Below, in pieces: positions 1-13,700 of a stretch of DNA of 64,000 nt. The stretch is from Mercenaria mercenaria (taxonomy: Eukaryota > Mollusca > Bivalvia > Venerida > Veneridae). The stretch is taken from the NCBI RefSeq assembly GCF_021730395.1, contig NC_069362.1:44534501-44598500 (forward strand), given 5' to 3'. Position numbers and translations under genes: made by a program. The notes beneath the pieces were generated by a model that worked only from the letters and a program-made list of their open reading frames with translations, ran no database searches and was not told the origin of the DNA. The stretch's first letter is position 1, and each line of letters opens with the position of its first letter.

Positions 1-291
1 GGGCATGTATGGGAAAATCACTTAATTTGATAACATTTTCGCAAATATAACTTTTTCTACAATGTAGATTTTAATGAAACTTTTAATAGTCTTTATTAAG
101 TACATGGTCTATAATAAATAATGTGAAATAAAATGTATAGTCCCACGTGCTTGTTTTTTTGGGAACATTTAACGTGTTAACGTTTTTATATCATATTTTA
201 TCTTTAGAAAGATAGTAACTGCTGTTTTAATAAATTCACTCACACGGTTTAACGGTTTTTATTTCCGTATACCGAGTCCAGATTTTATTCT
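1..291. other. No gene seen; left flank of foldback element
   Basis: AT-rich sequence with no convincing exon or repeat boundary. Its last five bases (287-291, ATTCT) form the left target-site duplication of the foldback element that follows. Confidence 0.5.
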
Positions 292-1260
292 CACGGGTGG
301 TAAACGCGCAATCCAATTCCCACTGGGAATACGCTAAAAATGGGTTGCGCGACTTCCGGTGCTGGTGTTGCGCATCAATATATACAAAATCGAGGTAGGT
401 GGGTTTTTGTTTTTGTAAATAATTACACATTTACGAGTGCTTTCGAAAAAAAAGCAAAATGCTATTCGACACAAAAATGAATAAGGATCATATGTATGAA
501 ATACCAATTTATTAATTTAAGAATCGGCTCTGTTATCACGAAAACTCTGATGGCTCGAGCTGTCAAAAAAGCATGGAATCATGAAAAATGCAAATTTTCG
601 AACTCTTGTGCCTTCTTTCTGGAAATGTGACGCTTCGAATGATCAAACACATGTAAAACAGTCATGAATATTACATACACTTGAATGAAATGTTGCTTTT
701 GGGGGAAAGATTGGCAAAAAAATAATCGGGAATGGGGTTGCTCCCCGGGAATAGAGTTGCGCGTATACATTATACACATTATGATGTATATGAGCAACTC
801 CATTCCCGGTGCGCAACCCCATTCCCGATGATTATTTTGTCAATTATGTCCTCGTAAGCAGGATTTGAAACAAATAATTTTGATATTCGTTACTTTATAA
901 CAGTTGAGTTATCATACAAAGCATCAGATGTCCTCAGATTAGGCATATGAGGTCAGAAACTGCCATTTTTGTTGATTTCATACTTTTTTCACGTTTCGTG
1001 ACGCCAGAGTTTTTGTGATAATAGAGCCGAATCATAAATTACAAACCAGATATTTTACACATATGATGTATTATCATATCTGTGTCGAATAGCATTTTGC
1101 TTTTTTCGAGAAAATTTATTCTTGTCTCATACTAAGCAAAATTATAACTTCACATACCTCAATTTCGTCTTTTTTTACGCGCAACACCAACACCGGACGT
1201 TGCGCAATCCATTTTAAGCGTATTCCCGGCGGGAATTGGATTGCGCGTTTACCACCCGTG
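292..1260. mobile_element. Foldback (giant inverted-repeat) DNA element, 969 bp
   Basis: The first about 120 bp (from CACGGGTGGTAAACGCGC) reappear inverted at the right end (GCGCGTTTACCACCCGTG). The symmetry continues inward: paired blocks lie at about 445-480 and 1085-1115, 510-550 and 995-1035, and a central pair of 'attcccg' blocks surrounds the axis near 770. Nearly the whole element is therefore one long imperfect palindrome with arms of about 480 bp. A 5-bp duplication, ATTCT, flanks it at 287-291 and 1261-1265, so it inserted as a unit. No transposase is encoded and short frames inside are chance. It resembles foldback-type non-autonomous elements; the superfamily is unknown. Confidence 0.85.
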
Positions 1261-1265
1261 ATTCT

Positions 1266-2305
1266 ACGTTATCCAGACAAAATTAATGACGTTATGTCAT
1301 TACTTCCAGTTTATCTGACGTGCAGAACTACCTTGATTAAACCCACAAGCAATGTATTAGCAATTTAGAGAAGAAACCCACGGATCTCACTTCGAAAATA
1401 TTAATCTCAGTAAGTGCATACACCAAAGGCCATTTGTCAAAATACTACTTTAAAAATGTGTTGAGATAAGTAAATTTTTGCAAAAAGACATGAAGATAAA
1501 AAATAATATGAAAGATGAAACACGGCCGTTATTTTAGGAGCAGGATGATATATTTCTTGACAAAGTATACACTTATTTAATGACTTGCCGATCAGTAGTC
1601 AAAACTGTTGCCCGATGTCTGAAGGGTCTTGGTCAAATAGTTTTGAATATTGACCAGCACGCCATCCAATAAGTGTTTTATTACATGATATAAGAAATAT
1701 ATTTTCATACTTGTTTATCTTCAAGATTTGACTTTAGCCTAGCAATATCTAGTGTTGAACTATATACCTGTCAACAGCAAAAGCTATCACCTGGTGATTT
1801 ATACAAGAAGTCGTGTAATTCTTATAAATAATGCGTTCCTCCAAGTCAAAATAAAATCTAAAAGCAATACAGATTTATTTAACAAGAAGGTGTGTCTTTG
1901 ACAATGCAAATGTACATGTTTTTAAAGTGTTTTTGAATATGCTGGTTTACAGATTCTTGTTATAGTTTACGTATAATATAATGATCTACCTATTTACAGA
2001 AATAAACATTTGAAAAAAAAGATTAAAATGGTGTTTTCGTTTTATTTCTTGAGGTACTTTACATTTATGCCAAGCCAAGCGTTTAGTCCATATCGCAACC
2101 GAACTCAGCATTTATGTCCAATTTCGTGCTTTTATCAGAAAACTGAAGTAACTAAGGAAGTAATAGATAGTACATTATTTTTATAAACCACTTTTGTATA
2201 GCATTTATTTACGGTAATTTCCCTTTTGATTTAGATCTAATTTGCCCGAAAAGCATATTAATCGCTGAGTAAATAAAACAACAGCTCCTCAATGCAGAAT
2301 AACAT
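1266..2305. other. Intergenic, nothing recognised
   Basis: About 1 kb of AT-rich sequence with scattered homopolymer runs. I see no exon with credible splice sites, no protein-family motif and no repeat with definable ends. Confidence 0.5.
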
Positions 2306-2950
2306 ACGCCCGAAGGTATGAACTTTGACCCCTAAGTGTGACCTTGACTTTGTAGCTAACCATATAGAACATGAGCTCGGTGTGGTGAACATTTGTGTCA
2401 AGTTTCTTCGAAATCCTTCAAGGGGTTCAAGAGTTACAGAGCGATGACATTTGACCCCCAAGTGTGACCATGACCTTGAAGCGAGACATCCAGAACATGC
2501 GCTCTGCACGTCGTCTCCATGTGGTGAACATTTGTGCAAAGTTTCTTTACAATCCTTCATGCAGTTCAAGAGTTACAGAGCGGACACGAAACACACTCCT
2601 ATGACTATTGACCCCTAAGTGTGACCTTGACCTTGAAGCGAGCCACCCAGAACATGTACTTTGCACGTCGTCTCGATGTGGTGAACATTTGTGTCACGTT
2701 TCTTTGACATCCTTCAAGGGGGTCAAGAGTTACAGAGCGGGCACGAAACACACTCATATGACCTTTGATCCCCAAGTGTGACCTTGACCTTGAAGCTAGC
2801 CATCCAGAACATGTGCTCTACACGTCGTCCCGATGTGGTGAACATTTGTGTCAGGTTTCTTGGAAATCCTCAAGGGGTTCAAGATTTACAGAGCATACAC
2901 GAAATTGCTAACGGACGGACAGACGGACTACGGGGTATACCTTCGGGCGT
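2306..2950. mobile_element. Non-autonomous element with internal ~157-bp tandem units
   Basis: Perfect 14-bp inverted termini (ACGCCCGAAGGTAT at 2306-2319, ATACCTTCGGGCGT at 2937-2950) enclose about four diverged tandem units. Each unit carries a GTGACCTTGACCTTGAAGC block, a 'catccagaacatg' block and a 'gtggtgaacatttgtgtca' block. Unit starts near 2338, 2465, 2621 and 2778 give spacings of about 127-157 bp. The right end before the terminus holds the low-complexity tail ACGGACGGACAGACGGAC. There is no coding capacity. This head, tandem core and tail design recurs in this window. Confidence 0.75.
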
Positions 2951-3839
2951 GTAACAATAATTTGAACAACAGCTGGGAGTATTATGTTAGGTTACAGAAC
3001 AAGAAACAAATAGGCTCGCAGAAGTTTGCCTTTTTTTCTAAAAGAATAGCCGTACACTGATTCTTATGGGGCGGCGTGAAATGCAGCAATGCAGAATTGA
3101 ATACCTTTATCTAATGGCTGGTGGTTTTATTGCATCTGACATACAAAAAATTCTACTGCTGGCTCTAGGTGCAGATTGGAACAACCGGTTCTGGAGTTAT
3201 TGTTCTGGCGATAACGAGTCTCAGCCGTAACGAACTCCCACCAATTTGGTTATTCTCATTTGCAACTGCAACGAGTGAATAAATTGTATATTCTCAACGT
3301 CAGGTTGAATACAACTTTCCATGCAATTATAATTTGATATTTGAAAACCTTCTCCATAAGGTGCATTCTGATTTAACATACTTGATGTGTGGCCTGAAGT
3401 CCCAAGACAGTGAAAAATCTGTCTACTATCGCTCATAGAACAGCTAGTTTTGCTATTTGGATGCCATTGTAGAACCAAAGTAACGCTCTTGATACTAATA
3501 CGCCCAATTGCTGAACTTCTTGTAACGGGGTCAAAGTTTGTGAATGGTCTATTACTAAATCTTCGGCTAGCAATGTTGAATGATGAATACAGGCCATAAT
3601 CTTAACTGTTGCATACCGGACTCGAGTTTCCACTTTTACAGCAGTGCTAGAAAATTCCATTTTTACGTGTGGAAGGTTATTCTTAGGCGTAGCTTTAGGA
3701 AACATGGTGTAAAGTTTCAGTCCAATACATGGTAATGCTGAAGTACTGCGATAAGAACATCCAAGCAAAAATGTAACCAAAGTGCAACCCTTCAGACGTC
3801 CAGAACAGCTTTCGCGGTAGTGGAGCTAAAAATTACCAG

Positions 3840-4660
3840 ATACTAAGTCAGGTCCATGTGACCTTGACCTTTAAACCATTGAGCCAAATAACAAAAGGGG
3901 TCTTTTTCTAGTGGTACTTACTCATTGTCTCGAGTTTGAATGCTGTAGCTTTATACTGTAAGACTTCTTGAAACACTTTTCAGTCTCCAGGTCACTTTGA
4001 CCTTGACCTTTGACCCCCTGTGGTTCTAATTTATCACGCATATCTTGAAAGTTGTAACTATTATACTTTCCTAGATTCCGGGAATTAAAAATTACAAGAA
4101 ATCAAGTCAGTTCCCTGTGACCTTTGATCCACTGACCAAGTGTCAATAGGGATCTTCCTCCAGTGGAACTCTGTCATTGTGTTTAGTTTCTGTAAGCTGC
4201 AACTGTTCTACTTTATAAATCCTGAAACCATTTTCAGTCTAAAAGACACAAAACATTCCAAACTACGTCCCGATTGTTTTCAAAACGGGCGTAAATACTT
4301 CATCATAGTAAAGATAAGTACTTTTGTTTTACTAGTCTATTTGACACCACACATCAGCTTGTTATGCTGAATGTTATTTGCATATCTATGCGTACACGAG
4401 AAGACTTCGGGCTCGATGAGAAAAAAATGACACCCCAAGTATGACCTTGACCTGTGAGCTAGGGGTCTGGGTCTTGCATGTGGTATATCATCTCAATATG
4501 GGAAGCTGTTCAAGCATATTAATTTTGTGCAAAGTAACATTTGAATCCCTTCATGGATGGCACAGCTACCGAGAGGACACAAGGCAGAGCCTGCTAATCT
4601 TTCCAAGTGACATTGACCTTTAAGCTAGGGGTCTGGGTCATAGTACATTGTATTGTTAAA
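3840..4660. repeat. Degenerate TGACCTTGACC-type repeat remnants
   Basis: Diverged copies of a 120-140 bp unit with the core 'gtgaccttgaccttt' occur near 3854, 3992 and 4114. Another pair, ending 'gagctaggggtctgggtc' or 'aagctaggggtctgggtc', lies near 4439 and 4609. They look like old relics of the same class as the element at 2306-2950, without clear ends. Confidence 0.6.
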
Positions 4661-5013
4661 AGAAAGTTTTGTCAATTTATTTGAATATCAATGCACAAAT
4701 GGCAAAGTTAATAACTGGACAAGAAATATCACCTAAAATCTTTTACCTCAGTTTCAACTTACTCTTTGAGCTAGGTGTATAGATGTTGTGCATGACACTA
4801 TTATGGGGGAACATCAATGCAAAAAAATATTAAAATCCCTTGGAATGGCAGCGTTGTGGACTGACTGACAGAAAGAGTAATCCTGCATTTCCCCAGACAC
4901 CGGTGGTACTAATAAAGAGCATTGAAGTTGAACCTGGAATCTTAACAGACCCAACGGGTGCGTAGGATAATTTTCCATATACTTTGTAGTCAAGCTCAAA
5001 ATTTACTAAAGAA

Positions 5014-6768
5014 ACAAGAGGACCATGATGGTCCTGAATCGCTCACCTCTTCCCACATGACCCAGTTTTGAGTATGACGTCGTTTTTTCTATTATTTGAC
5101 ATAGTGACCTAGTTTTTGAGCTCATGTGACCCAGTTTTGAACTTGACCTAGATATTATCAAGATAAAAATTCTGACCAATTTTCATGAAGATCCATTGAA
5201 AAATATGGTCTCTAGAGAGGTCACAAGGTTTTTCTATTATTTGACCTATTGACCTAGTTTTCGAAGGAACGTGACCCGGTTTTGAACTTTACATAGATAT
5301 CATCAAGGTGAACATTCTCACTAATTTTCATGAAGATCTCATGAAAAATATGGCCTCTAGAGAGGTCACAAGGTTTTTCTATTTTTATACCTACTGGCCT
5401 AGTTTTTGACCGCACGTGACCCAGTTTCGAAACTGACCTAGATATCGTCAAGGTGAATATTCAGATTAATTTTCATGAAGATCCATTGAAAAATATGGCC
5501 TCTAGAGAGGTCAAAAGATTTTAATAATTTTAGACCTACTGACCTAGTTTTTGAGAGCAGTTGACCCAGTTTCAAACTTGACCTAGATATTATCAAGATG
5601 AACATTCAGACCAACTTTCATACAGATCCCATGAAAAGTATGTCCTCTAGAGAGGTCACAAGGTTTTTTTATTATTTGACCTACTGACCTAGTTTTTTAA
5701 GGCACATGACCCAGTTTCAAACTTGACCTAGATATCATCAAGGTGAACATTCTGACCAATTTTTATGGAGATCCATTCACAAGTATGGCCTCTAGAGAGG
5801 TCACAAGGTTTTTCTATTTTTAGACCTACTGACCTAGTTTTTGACCGCACATGACCCTGTTTCGAACTTGACCTAGATATCATCAAGATGAACATTCAGA
5901 CCAATTTTCATACAGATCCCATGAAAAATATGGCCTTTAGAGAAGTCACAAGGTTTTTCTATTATTTGACCTACTGACCTAGTTTTTGATGGCACGTGAC
6001 CCACTTTCGAACTTGACCTAGATATCATCAAGATGAACATTCTGACCAACTTTCATACAGATCCCATGAAAAATATGGCCTCTAGAGAGGTCACAAGGTT
6101 TTTCTATTATTTGACCTACTGACCTAGTTTTTGATGGCACGTGACCCACTTTCGAACTTGACCTAAATATCATCAAGATGAACATTCTGACCAATTTTCA
6201 TGAAGATCTCATGAAATATATGGCCCCTAGAGAGGTCACAAGGTTTTTCTATTATTTGACCTACTGACCTAGTTTTTGATGGCACGTGACCCAGTTTCGA
6301 ACTTGACCTAGATATCATCAAGGTGAACATTCTGACCAATTTTCATGAAGATCTTGTGAAATATATGGCCTCTAGAGAGGTCACAAGGTTTTTCTATTTT
6401 TAGACCTACTGACCTAGTTTTTGATGGAACGTGACCCAGTTTCGAACTTGACCTAGATATTATCAAGGTGAACATTCTGACCAATTTTCATGAAGATCTT
6501 GTGAAATATATGGCCTCTAGAGAGGTCACAAGGTTTTTCTATTTTTAGACCTACTGACCTAGTTTTTGATGGCACGTGACCCAGTTTCGAACTTGACCTA
6601 GATATCATCAAGATGAACATTCTGACCAACTTTCATAAAGATCCCATGAAAAATGTGACCTCTAGAGTGGTCACAAGCAAAAGTTTACGGACGGACGCAC
6701 GGACGGACGACGGACACCGCACGATCACAAAAGCTCACCTTGTCACTTTGTGACAGGTGAGCTAAAAA
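5014..6768 (+). mobile_element. Minisatellite-bearing repeat element (11 x ~145 bp)
   Basis: The head carries the palindrome GGACCATGATGGTCC followed by TGAATCGCTCACCT. About eleven units of roughly 143-148 bp follow, starting near 5142, 5288, 5436, 5580, 5727, 5870, 6015, 6158, 6306, 6450 and 6595. Each contains 'acttgacctagatatcatca', 'ctctagagaggtcacaaggt' and 'gacctactgacctag'. The tail has ACGGACGGACGACGGACA and then a hairpin made from CTCACCTTGTCAC and GTGACAGGTGAG. It has no coding capacity. A tail hairpin is reminiscent of Helitron-like elements, but that assignment is only a suggestion. A reverse-oriented relative ends at 51615. Confidence 0.8.
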
Positions 6769-9700
6769 TGCACTACAATTCTTAAAACTGATGCATCACA
6801 GGCTTTAAAACTTAATATTACCAATACCAAAGATTTCTGGCAATGTATTTTCTGTGACAGCGAAATGAAACACTTGTAATCATTGAAGATCTTAGAAAAT
6901 AGACCGGGTTTATACTATAAACCACAACTTCACTGGTGTTTTATGTTTTTATTACTTTCATAATAATAAGATCTCCTCTTCAATTCCGAGAGAAATACAA
7001 TACATCAAATGTCATAAGATACAAATGATGCCACACATTAGTGCAATCATTTAAAACATCATCAAAAAAGCAAAAACTATTTCCATAAGCAGGACCCCAA
7101 ATTTCGCCACCTTAGTGTGCGAAAATATATTAAAATGAAATTCATGTACAATACAGGGATATATGATTTCTTGTACCTATATACAAACTTGGGGAGGGGA
7201 AATAAATGTATGATAAAATGTCTAACTTGAGAATGACTAAACAACATGTATGCACCCAGTGTAATACAATGAAAAGACTAACGAAAAAATGATTGGAATG
7301 TCTCAACTACTTTACATTTGATGTCATATACTAATTTAAGGAATACATGTAGTACAGTATATCTACAAGACATAGGACATTTTATTTTTTAACTATTCAC
7401 TGCTATACATCAGCAGTTGATAATTATTTGTCACTTTCAAGGCTTTTTATTAAAAAAAAAGAAAAAAGAAAGATTTTTTTTTTTACAGTTTATAGTGTTC
7501 GATACCCTCTTAAACGCCAAACAATATCCTTTGTATAGAATAGTCAATAGATGAAAGAAATTCCCTATATCAAAATACTTAAATATCCAATGTTATAAAA
7601 AACATGCCAATGCAACTGGTTAAAGCAAAATGTGTGGGCTGGTCTTCACAATGATTTGAGGCAACAAGGCAATACATCCCAGAAATATACAACAGGCTAT
7701 ACTTTGTGCTTTACTGCAGTGTTTAAAGATATACTCACTTTTATATTCCCCACCACATTTAAAATCACATGAACAACAGAATGGATTTAAAATACATGCA
7801 CCAAGTTTTGCTAATTGTTGACATACCACTTCAGACACATCTAAAGTGAAAAATGGAACTGCTTATGATATTACGAACTATGTCAACAAAACAGCTTTTT
7901 GTGAATATCACTGTCTTTTAAAATAGGAGCAGTTTACTTTGGCATATACATGTATATATATTTTTTCTGACATATAACCATCATGAATTTGTATGAGTAT
8001 GCAAAGTGAATGCCCCTAAATAACAACACGTGTCTGCTAAAATATGTATGGTACTTCTTTTTTAACATAAAATGCTCCTTTACATGAAAATCTACATCTT
8101 TAAAACTTCAGATTTTGCTTTCACAAACACATTTTGAACATGTACATCTGAACTGCGAGAACAACTTGCAACGTTTTGAATTCTGGCACACCACCGGATT
8201 ACTGAAATCCTCTACCCATACAAGTGAGAACTTGCAGCATCTCTTAATTTAACTAGTATGAATTACACAATGCAGGATTTCAATGTAATACTTAGCTTGA
8301 AAGCACACTTTAAATTGAGTGAAATATTTACAGATTTGCAATACAGAATTTCAAAGAACAAAATTTAAAATATTTCAGACTCAAATTTATAAACATGTTT
8401 TTGATGTAACTTTCTCCCTCAAAGCAACTCTTTTTTTTAAATAAATATGTTCTTTAGTCGGGAACTTTTTTCACAAGACCATTTTGTTACCTGCTACACA
8501 TTCATTCAAACACTATTAAATGATTTTACGAATCCTTTATATATATATATATACACTATATACATATTTACAGATACAGAAATAAAATTCTTAATAAATA
8601 ACTTTAACAGCAATTTACATAAATACGTGTATACCATCATCACTCACATTAATCATTTACTAAATATAACATTTACACTTTCCAGGGTTAAATACAAAAC
8701 TGTTGTAACTTCTTTATTTATTAAGAGTTACCACAGTTTTCCATCCAACCCCTGATTTCTAGATAAATGCTGAATTATACATTCATTAAATACTTTCAAA
8801 CCAGAGTGCTACATTTAACATCTATTACATACTTTCACAATTATATATAAAGAAAACGTCTGACAAATAGGTGATAGTTTCCTTCTAAATTGAGGATCAG
8901 ACACAATACTGTCCTAACTTGATATCAAATGCAGAAGAGTTTAGAACAGTTTTGCACTTAACACTGGAAATACATATCCTCCAAATGAAAATACTGCAAC
9001 TAAAAATTACATGTCAGCAGTGATAAAAATATTTGAGTCGCGCCAAGGGAAAACCAACATATAGGCTTTGCGACCAGCATGGATCCAGACCAGCCTGCGC
9101 ATCCGCGCAGTCTGGTCAGGATCCATGCTGTTTGCTAACTTTTCTCTAATTGCAGTAGGCTTTAAAAGCGAACAGCAAGGATCCTGACCAGACTGCGCGG
9201 ATGCGCAGGCTGGTCTGGATCCATTCTGGTCATAAAAACCCACTATGTTGGTTTTCTCATGGCACGGCTCATTTGCTTACACTAACATATACTTTCAAAA
9301 TTCAACATTTTTTATAACTGCCATACAGTTGGCTCACTTAATTATCTTTTGTCATGTTTGAGGTCGTGGGAGTGAAATAAAGCCATTGTTATAAGTTTGG
9401 TATTACTGAAGTGTAATAAAGCTGCGATGCCGATGTCATTTAAGTAACAGAGCGTTGGTCGAAATGATGTTGTCTATAATACCTAAAGAAAGACGAAATT
9501 TTGATGTTTAAGCAGGAAAAGCTCGTATGTGATTAAAAGAATATTACATTTGCGTCTTTCCACATAAAATATTATCAAACTCGTCTAATAAAATTGATGA
9601 AATGCTTGGCATAGCCTCGCATTTTAGTATTTCATTCAACTTGTTTGATAAATTCAATATGAAAAGACACTCATGTAATACACTCTGTTTAAATCTGAAA

Positions 9701-10740
9701 TTCAGTGACATTGTCAGATTAACACATACTGCAAAGAAAATCAGAAAGCCCAGCAAAATTTCAGAATAATCAATTGGTATTGCAAATTATTTAGAATATG
9801 GACAATGGTGTACAGAGGCAACAGTGTATGCATGGAATACTGCCTTCTTATAATAACATCAGACATTTTCAATTTTCTGTCACACTTCCTGATTTATTAT
9901 GTCAGATTATGTAGTACCTATTAAGTGAAACCATTAAGTAGATTAAAGGGCAAATATTGGGGTTGCTACTGGTTACTTTCAGATTGACCTATTTAACTAT
10001 AAATAAGTTATAGATCATTTACTGACCTTATCAATTAAGTTATTGCTTTCACATGGCTGCGCTCTGTTACAGCAAAACTTGATTTCATTAGAAGGTCTTT
10101 AACCTATATACTTTTAGCGTTACAAATATTATGCAGGTAGAGTAAAAAAAACTCTTAAATATGCATGCATGTTTTCCCCCCAGAAAGAAATGTTTAAATT
10201 ACTCTGCTTGACTACTTGTGTGGTTGAAATATGCCCATCTCACAAAAAAAAACTAATGTTTCCATGGAAGTTAGTCGTTTTTCTCTCTATTCTTGAATGT
10301 AAACCATCAAGAAAACCCCGTAGCCAGATTTGGCATCCTGCAACACACAGTTCACCACATCTTTCTTAACAAATAAGCAATCTACGTACTTTAACTAACC
10401 GCTTGTTTAATACATAATTACACAAGCAATGCTATATATAATACTAACAAACTTAAGGTTCCATTCCATTTCACCAGCTAGCCTAACAGTTAACGAAATT
10501 ATGATACTGGACAAAAAAATGGATCAAAGTCTTTCTACTGAGATACACAAAAACATAGAATAAAACTGCTTAAGTTTGCAGAATTAGGCAACACCAGCCT
10601 AGTTACTTCCCCTGTTGCATTGTTTAACAATGTCTGGACATGCTAGGTCTTTCTCCCACAGTATTGACTACCTATCACCCTTACGGCAAATAATGTCTTT
10701 ACACAGTCATCTTTTATCACATTAAGATATGCACATTTTT
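6769..10740 (-). other. 3' flank / possible long 3' UTR of TM9SF3
   Basis: No other gene is visible between the TM9SF3 stop codon (10741-10743) and the repeat ending at 6768. Several AATAAA signals on the minus strand (for example near 6950) could end the transcript, so the 3' UTR could be short or up to about 3.8 kb. The sequence is AT-rich and contains one MITE at 9034-9271. Confidence 0.4.
9034..9271. mobile_element. Palindromic MITE, 238 bp
   Basis: Imperfect inverted termini of about 28 bp (TGAGTCGCGCCAAGGGAAAA at left; mirror ending CTCATGGCACGGCTCA at right) enclose a GC-richer interior. Inside, a block with CCAGACCAGCCTGCGCATCC is repeated inverted as GGATGCGCAGGCTGGTCTGG. The interior therefore folds into a second strong hairpin. 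It lies downstream of the TM9SF3 stop codon and may be part of its 3' UTR. No target duplication could be assigned with confidence. Confidence 0.75.
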
Positions 10741-13700
10741 TTAATCTATCTTCACTGTCGAGTAGATTTTCCTCACAAATGCACTGGTACCCTGGTAGCC
10801 AAGAGTTCCTGTGATGGGAAGAAAAAGAGAAATGAATAAACATTTAGCTTTCATCCACTTAGCCAAAAAAAAAAAAAATGCCTTCAGAAGTATACTGGTA
10901 AGAAAAGCGTATGAATTATTGTACCTCATTTTTCTAGAGTTGATAAATTAATACAAAACAGACTACACTTTTTGCTACAATTCTGCTCTTTGAACAGTAA
11001 CTTAGAACTTCAGAAATATTGATGTTATTGGTATTTCAGTAGATTTCTTCTGGGTGTACGTTCACAACAACACAAATTCAGGTCATATAATTGCTTTCCA
11101 ATTTTTGATGATGGAGGAAGAATTCCAGTGCCCGTCCTAACATTATTTCAGGCATAAGCTGGCACTTGGGTAGAACCTCGACCTTCCGTAAGCCGGCTGG
11201 ATGGCTTCCTCACACAATAGAATGTTACAATCCAGGCAAAGTTTCAAACCAATAGTGTCAAGGAGTTAGAACAAAGAGCTTCAAGTCAGTAACCTTGACA
11301 GCTGGGCCATAAAGGCCCCTAAATTTAACTGTTCTGAGTAGAATGTGACCATGTATCATCAGTTACAAGTGTAAACAAGAATTATCCAATATTCTCGAGA
11401 TTTTAGCCAATTTAATGTCACAGATCAACTATATGAACAATGTTAGGTATTTTTATAAGCCTATCTATGTAATTTAAAAATGGTAATAAACCAAACTGAC
11501 TGTTTAAGAGATATATGTATGCAGTACTTACCACACATGATTCCAAGGGCTAAACTGAATAAGGCCATATAACCAAAGTAAAACATTGTCTGGAACAACC
11601 CATACATTCTGCGAAGAAAAATTGACAGCTGACAATACACAAAACTAAGTATCTCAAAATGTATTTTCCATCATAGAAATTATTAAATTAAAATGATTAT
11701 AAAGGTATTCTAATGTTATTTAAAGCAATATTCTCCAGTATACTCCAAAATGGAATGAATTCCACCAAAATGCGAAAGTGGGAAAATACCAGCAACCTTT
11801 ACCATTCAGCAACGGAATCCATTCACTTGTTCTACCATGTTTTTATTTCCTATCAAATTTTTTAAACTACATGTGCCAAATAAATAAAACATTGACACTT
11901 ACTTTGTTTTAAAGAAGAAGTAGTAAAATGAGTAGAGATACACATAACCAGCTGTGGATGCTGCTGACAGGAAACTCGTCCACTGCCTGTAATAAACCAT
12001 ACAATCATGTACATAGATATGTGATACAGACATAATCTCTGGCAAGATCATATTGATAATAAACCAACATGTCCTTACTTAAAGACCTGCTCCAGTCCTA
12101 CCTTTTAACCTTAAATTGTCACTGAAAAAGCATGAAAATCCTGACTATAAACAGTGATGCCTGTCAAAATAGAGTCTATTTTATATAAAATTCTATATAA
12201 AATACCTGTGGTTTTGTGTGTTAAAGTGTGGCGCGTGGCCGTTAACTGTTACCTATTGTAATCATGGGTTGCATACACACAATAGAATTTGAATAGCCGC
12301 GGAGCAGGGCTTTAAACATATACTGTAAGTTAGAAATATTCACAGGTTTCAAGTTTTCGTGATATTCGCGGTGATCGGCAGTCCGCGAATTCATCATTAC
12401 TACAATTATTTCTACACAAATTTCTTCTTATAAGTCATATTTTTATGCAAATGTGAACCATCTCAATCTAGTCTTTAAAAGTATACATGAGCTGTCATTT
12501 GTACCTTCATGTATATAAAGAATATATAAACAACCTAACGTTGTGACTAACGAACTAACGAACGGACGGACAGTTGAAAACTAATATGCCTCCCTTTGGG
12601 GGCATAAAAAACAACAACTGTTGTTTCGTGTTGTTTTACCAAAACACTTGCGAACATGCACAAATAAAAGTATCAAACACCGCATTCATTAGATCACTTT
12701 CTATCAGCTGTGAAAACATTCGCTATTCAGATATAATTTTTATTGTTGATTTAATCGGTTTTCAATTCAATCCTTTTATTAACTGCCCAGGTATTTTTGT
12801 TTGCATATTTTTTGATGATGCTCGACAGATGTTGACTATAATCAATACCCCTTTCATTGTTTGTATATGTAGGTGTTGATTGAAACACATTTGTTATGTC
12901 TATAAACTTCAGAGGCGTATAGCATGTCACGGCTCGGCTAACTACCGTTATATACCTATGACTTATCCAAGCCATTGTCCCAAATTTGTCTGTGTTTTAT
13001 ACAAACTAAAACTCTTGTAGTAGCCTCCCTTAAGTGGATATTTTGCCGTGCGCGAATTTATGATTTAAAGCCTATGTCTCCGCGAATTAAAAATTGCGCC
13101 AATATATCTATGATACCGAAAATGAACCGTTCTGTGAAAATTTGTCTCCGTGAATCCATATACACTTACAGGTTTTCTTGTTTGGTGTAAACCATGTATT
13201 ATGTTTTGATGAGAGGCATCATGTGAGAAAAGGAAGTCCAATTGCTGTCCAGGCATTATTTCAGGCAAAGGTAGGCACCTGGGGAGAACCTCCAAACTTC
13301 AGTAAGCCAACTGGATTGGCTCCCTCATAATTATGAACAATTTCACACTGTGAGGTTTCCAACAGGCCAAATGATTCAATGTCAACAACCCCAACCGTAA
13401 CCCCTTCTAGGCTGACGTACATTCAATGCTATATTTTTACAGTTTCTCTAACATTTTTCAGTCTTTTAAATACTTCTGAGCATTTATCATACAGTATGTG
13501 GGTACTTCCTAGATTCAATGAATCGCTGTTTTTACTTCTATTCAAATTTACCAATGAATATAGTACTTTATGATTTCCTAGATTTTATGCATAAATCTAG
13601 TGCTGTGCCCCTTTAAGAAACTTACCAGCGGTAGTCTTCTGCATTGAGAAGGAAGTACGTACACACTATGGTCACACACACGGTTACCACGGCTAAGATA

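Noticed and set aside
3221-3780. Two overlapping minus-strand frames (115 and 85 codons)
   Set aside because: No recognisable family motif, frames overlap out of phase, and no convincing splice sites. A relic of an unknown element is possible but unsupported.
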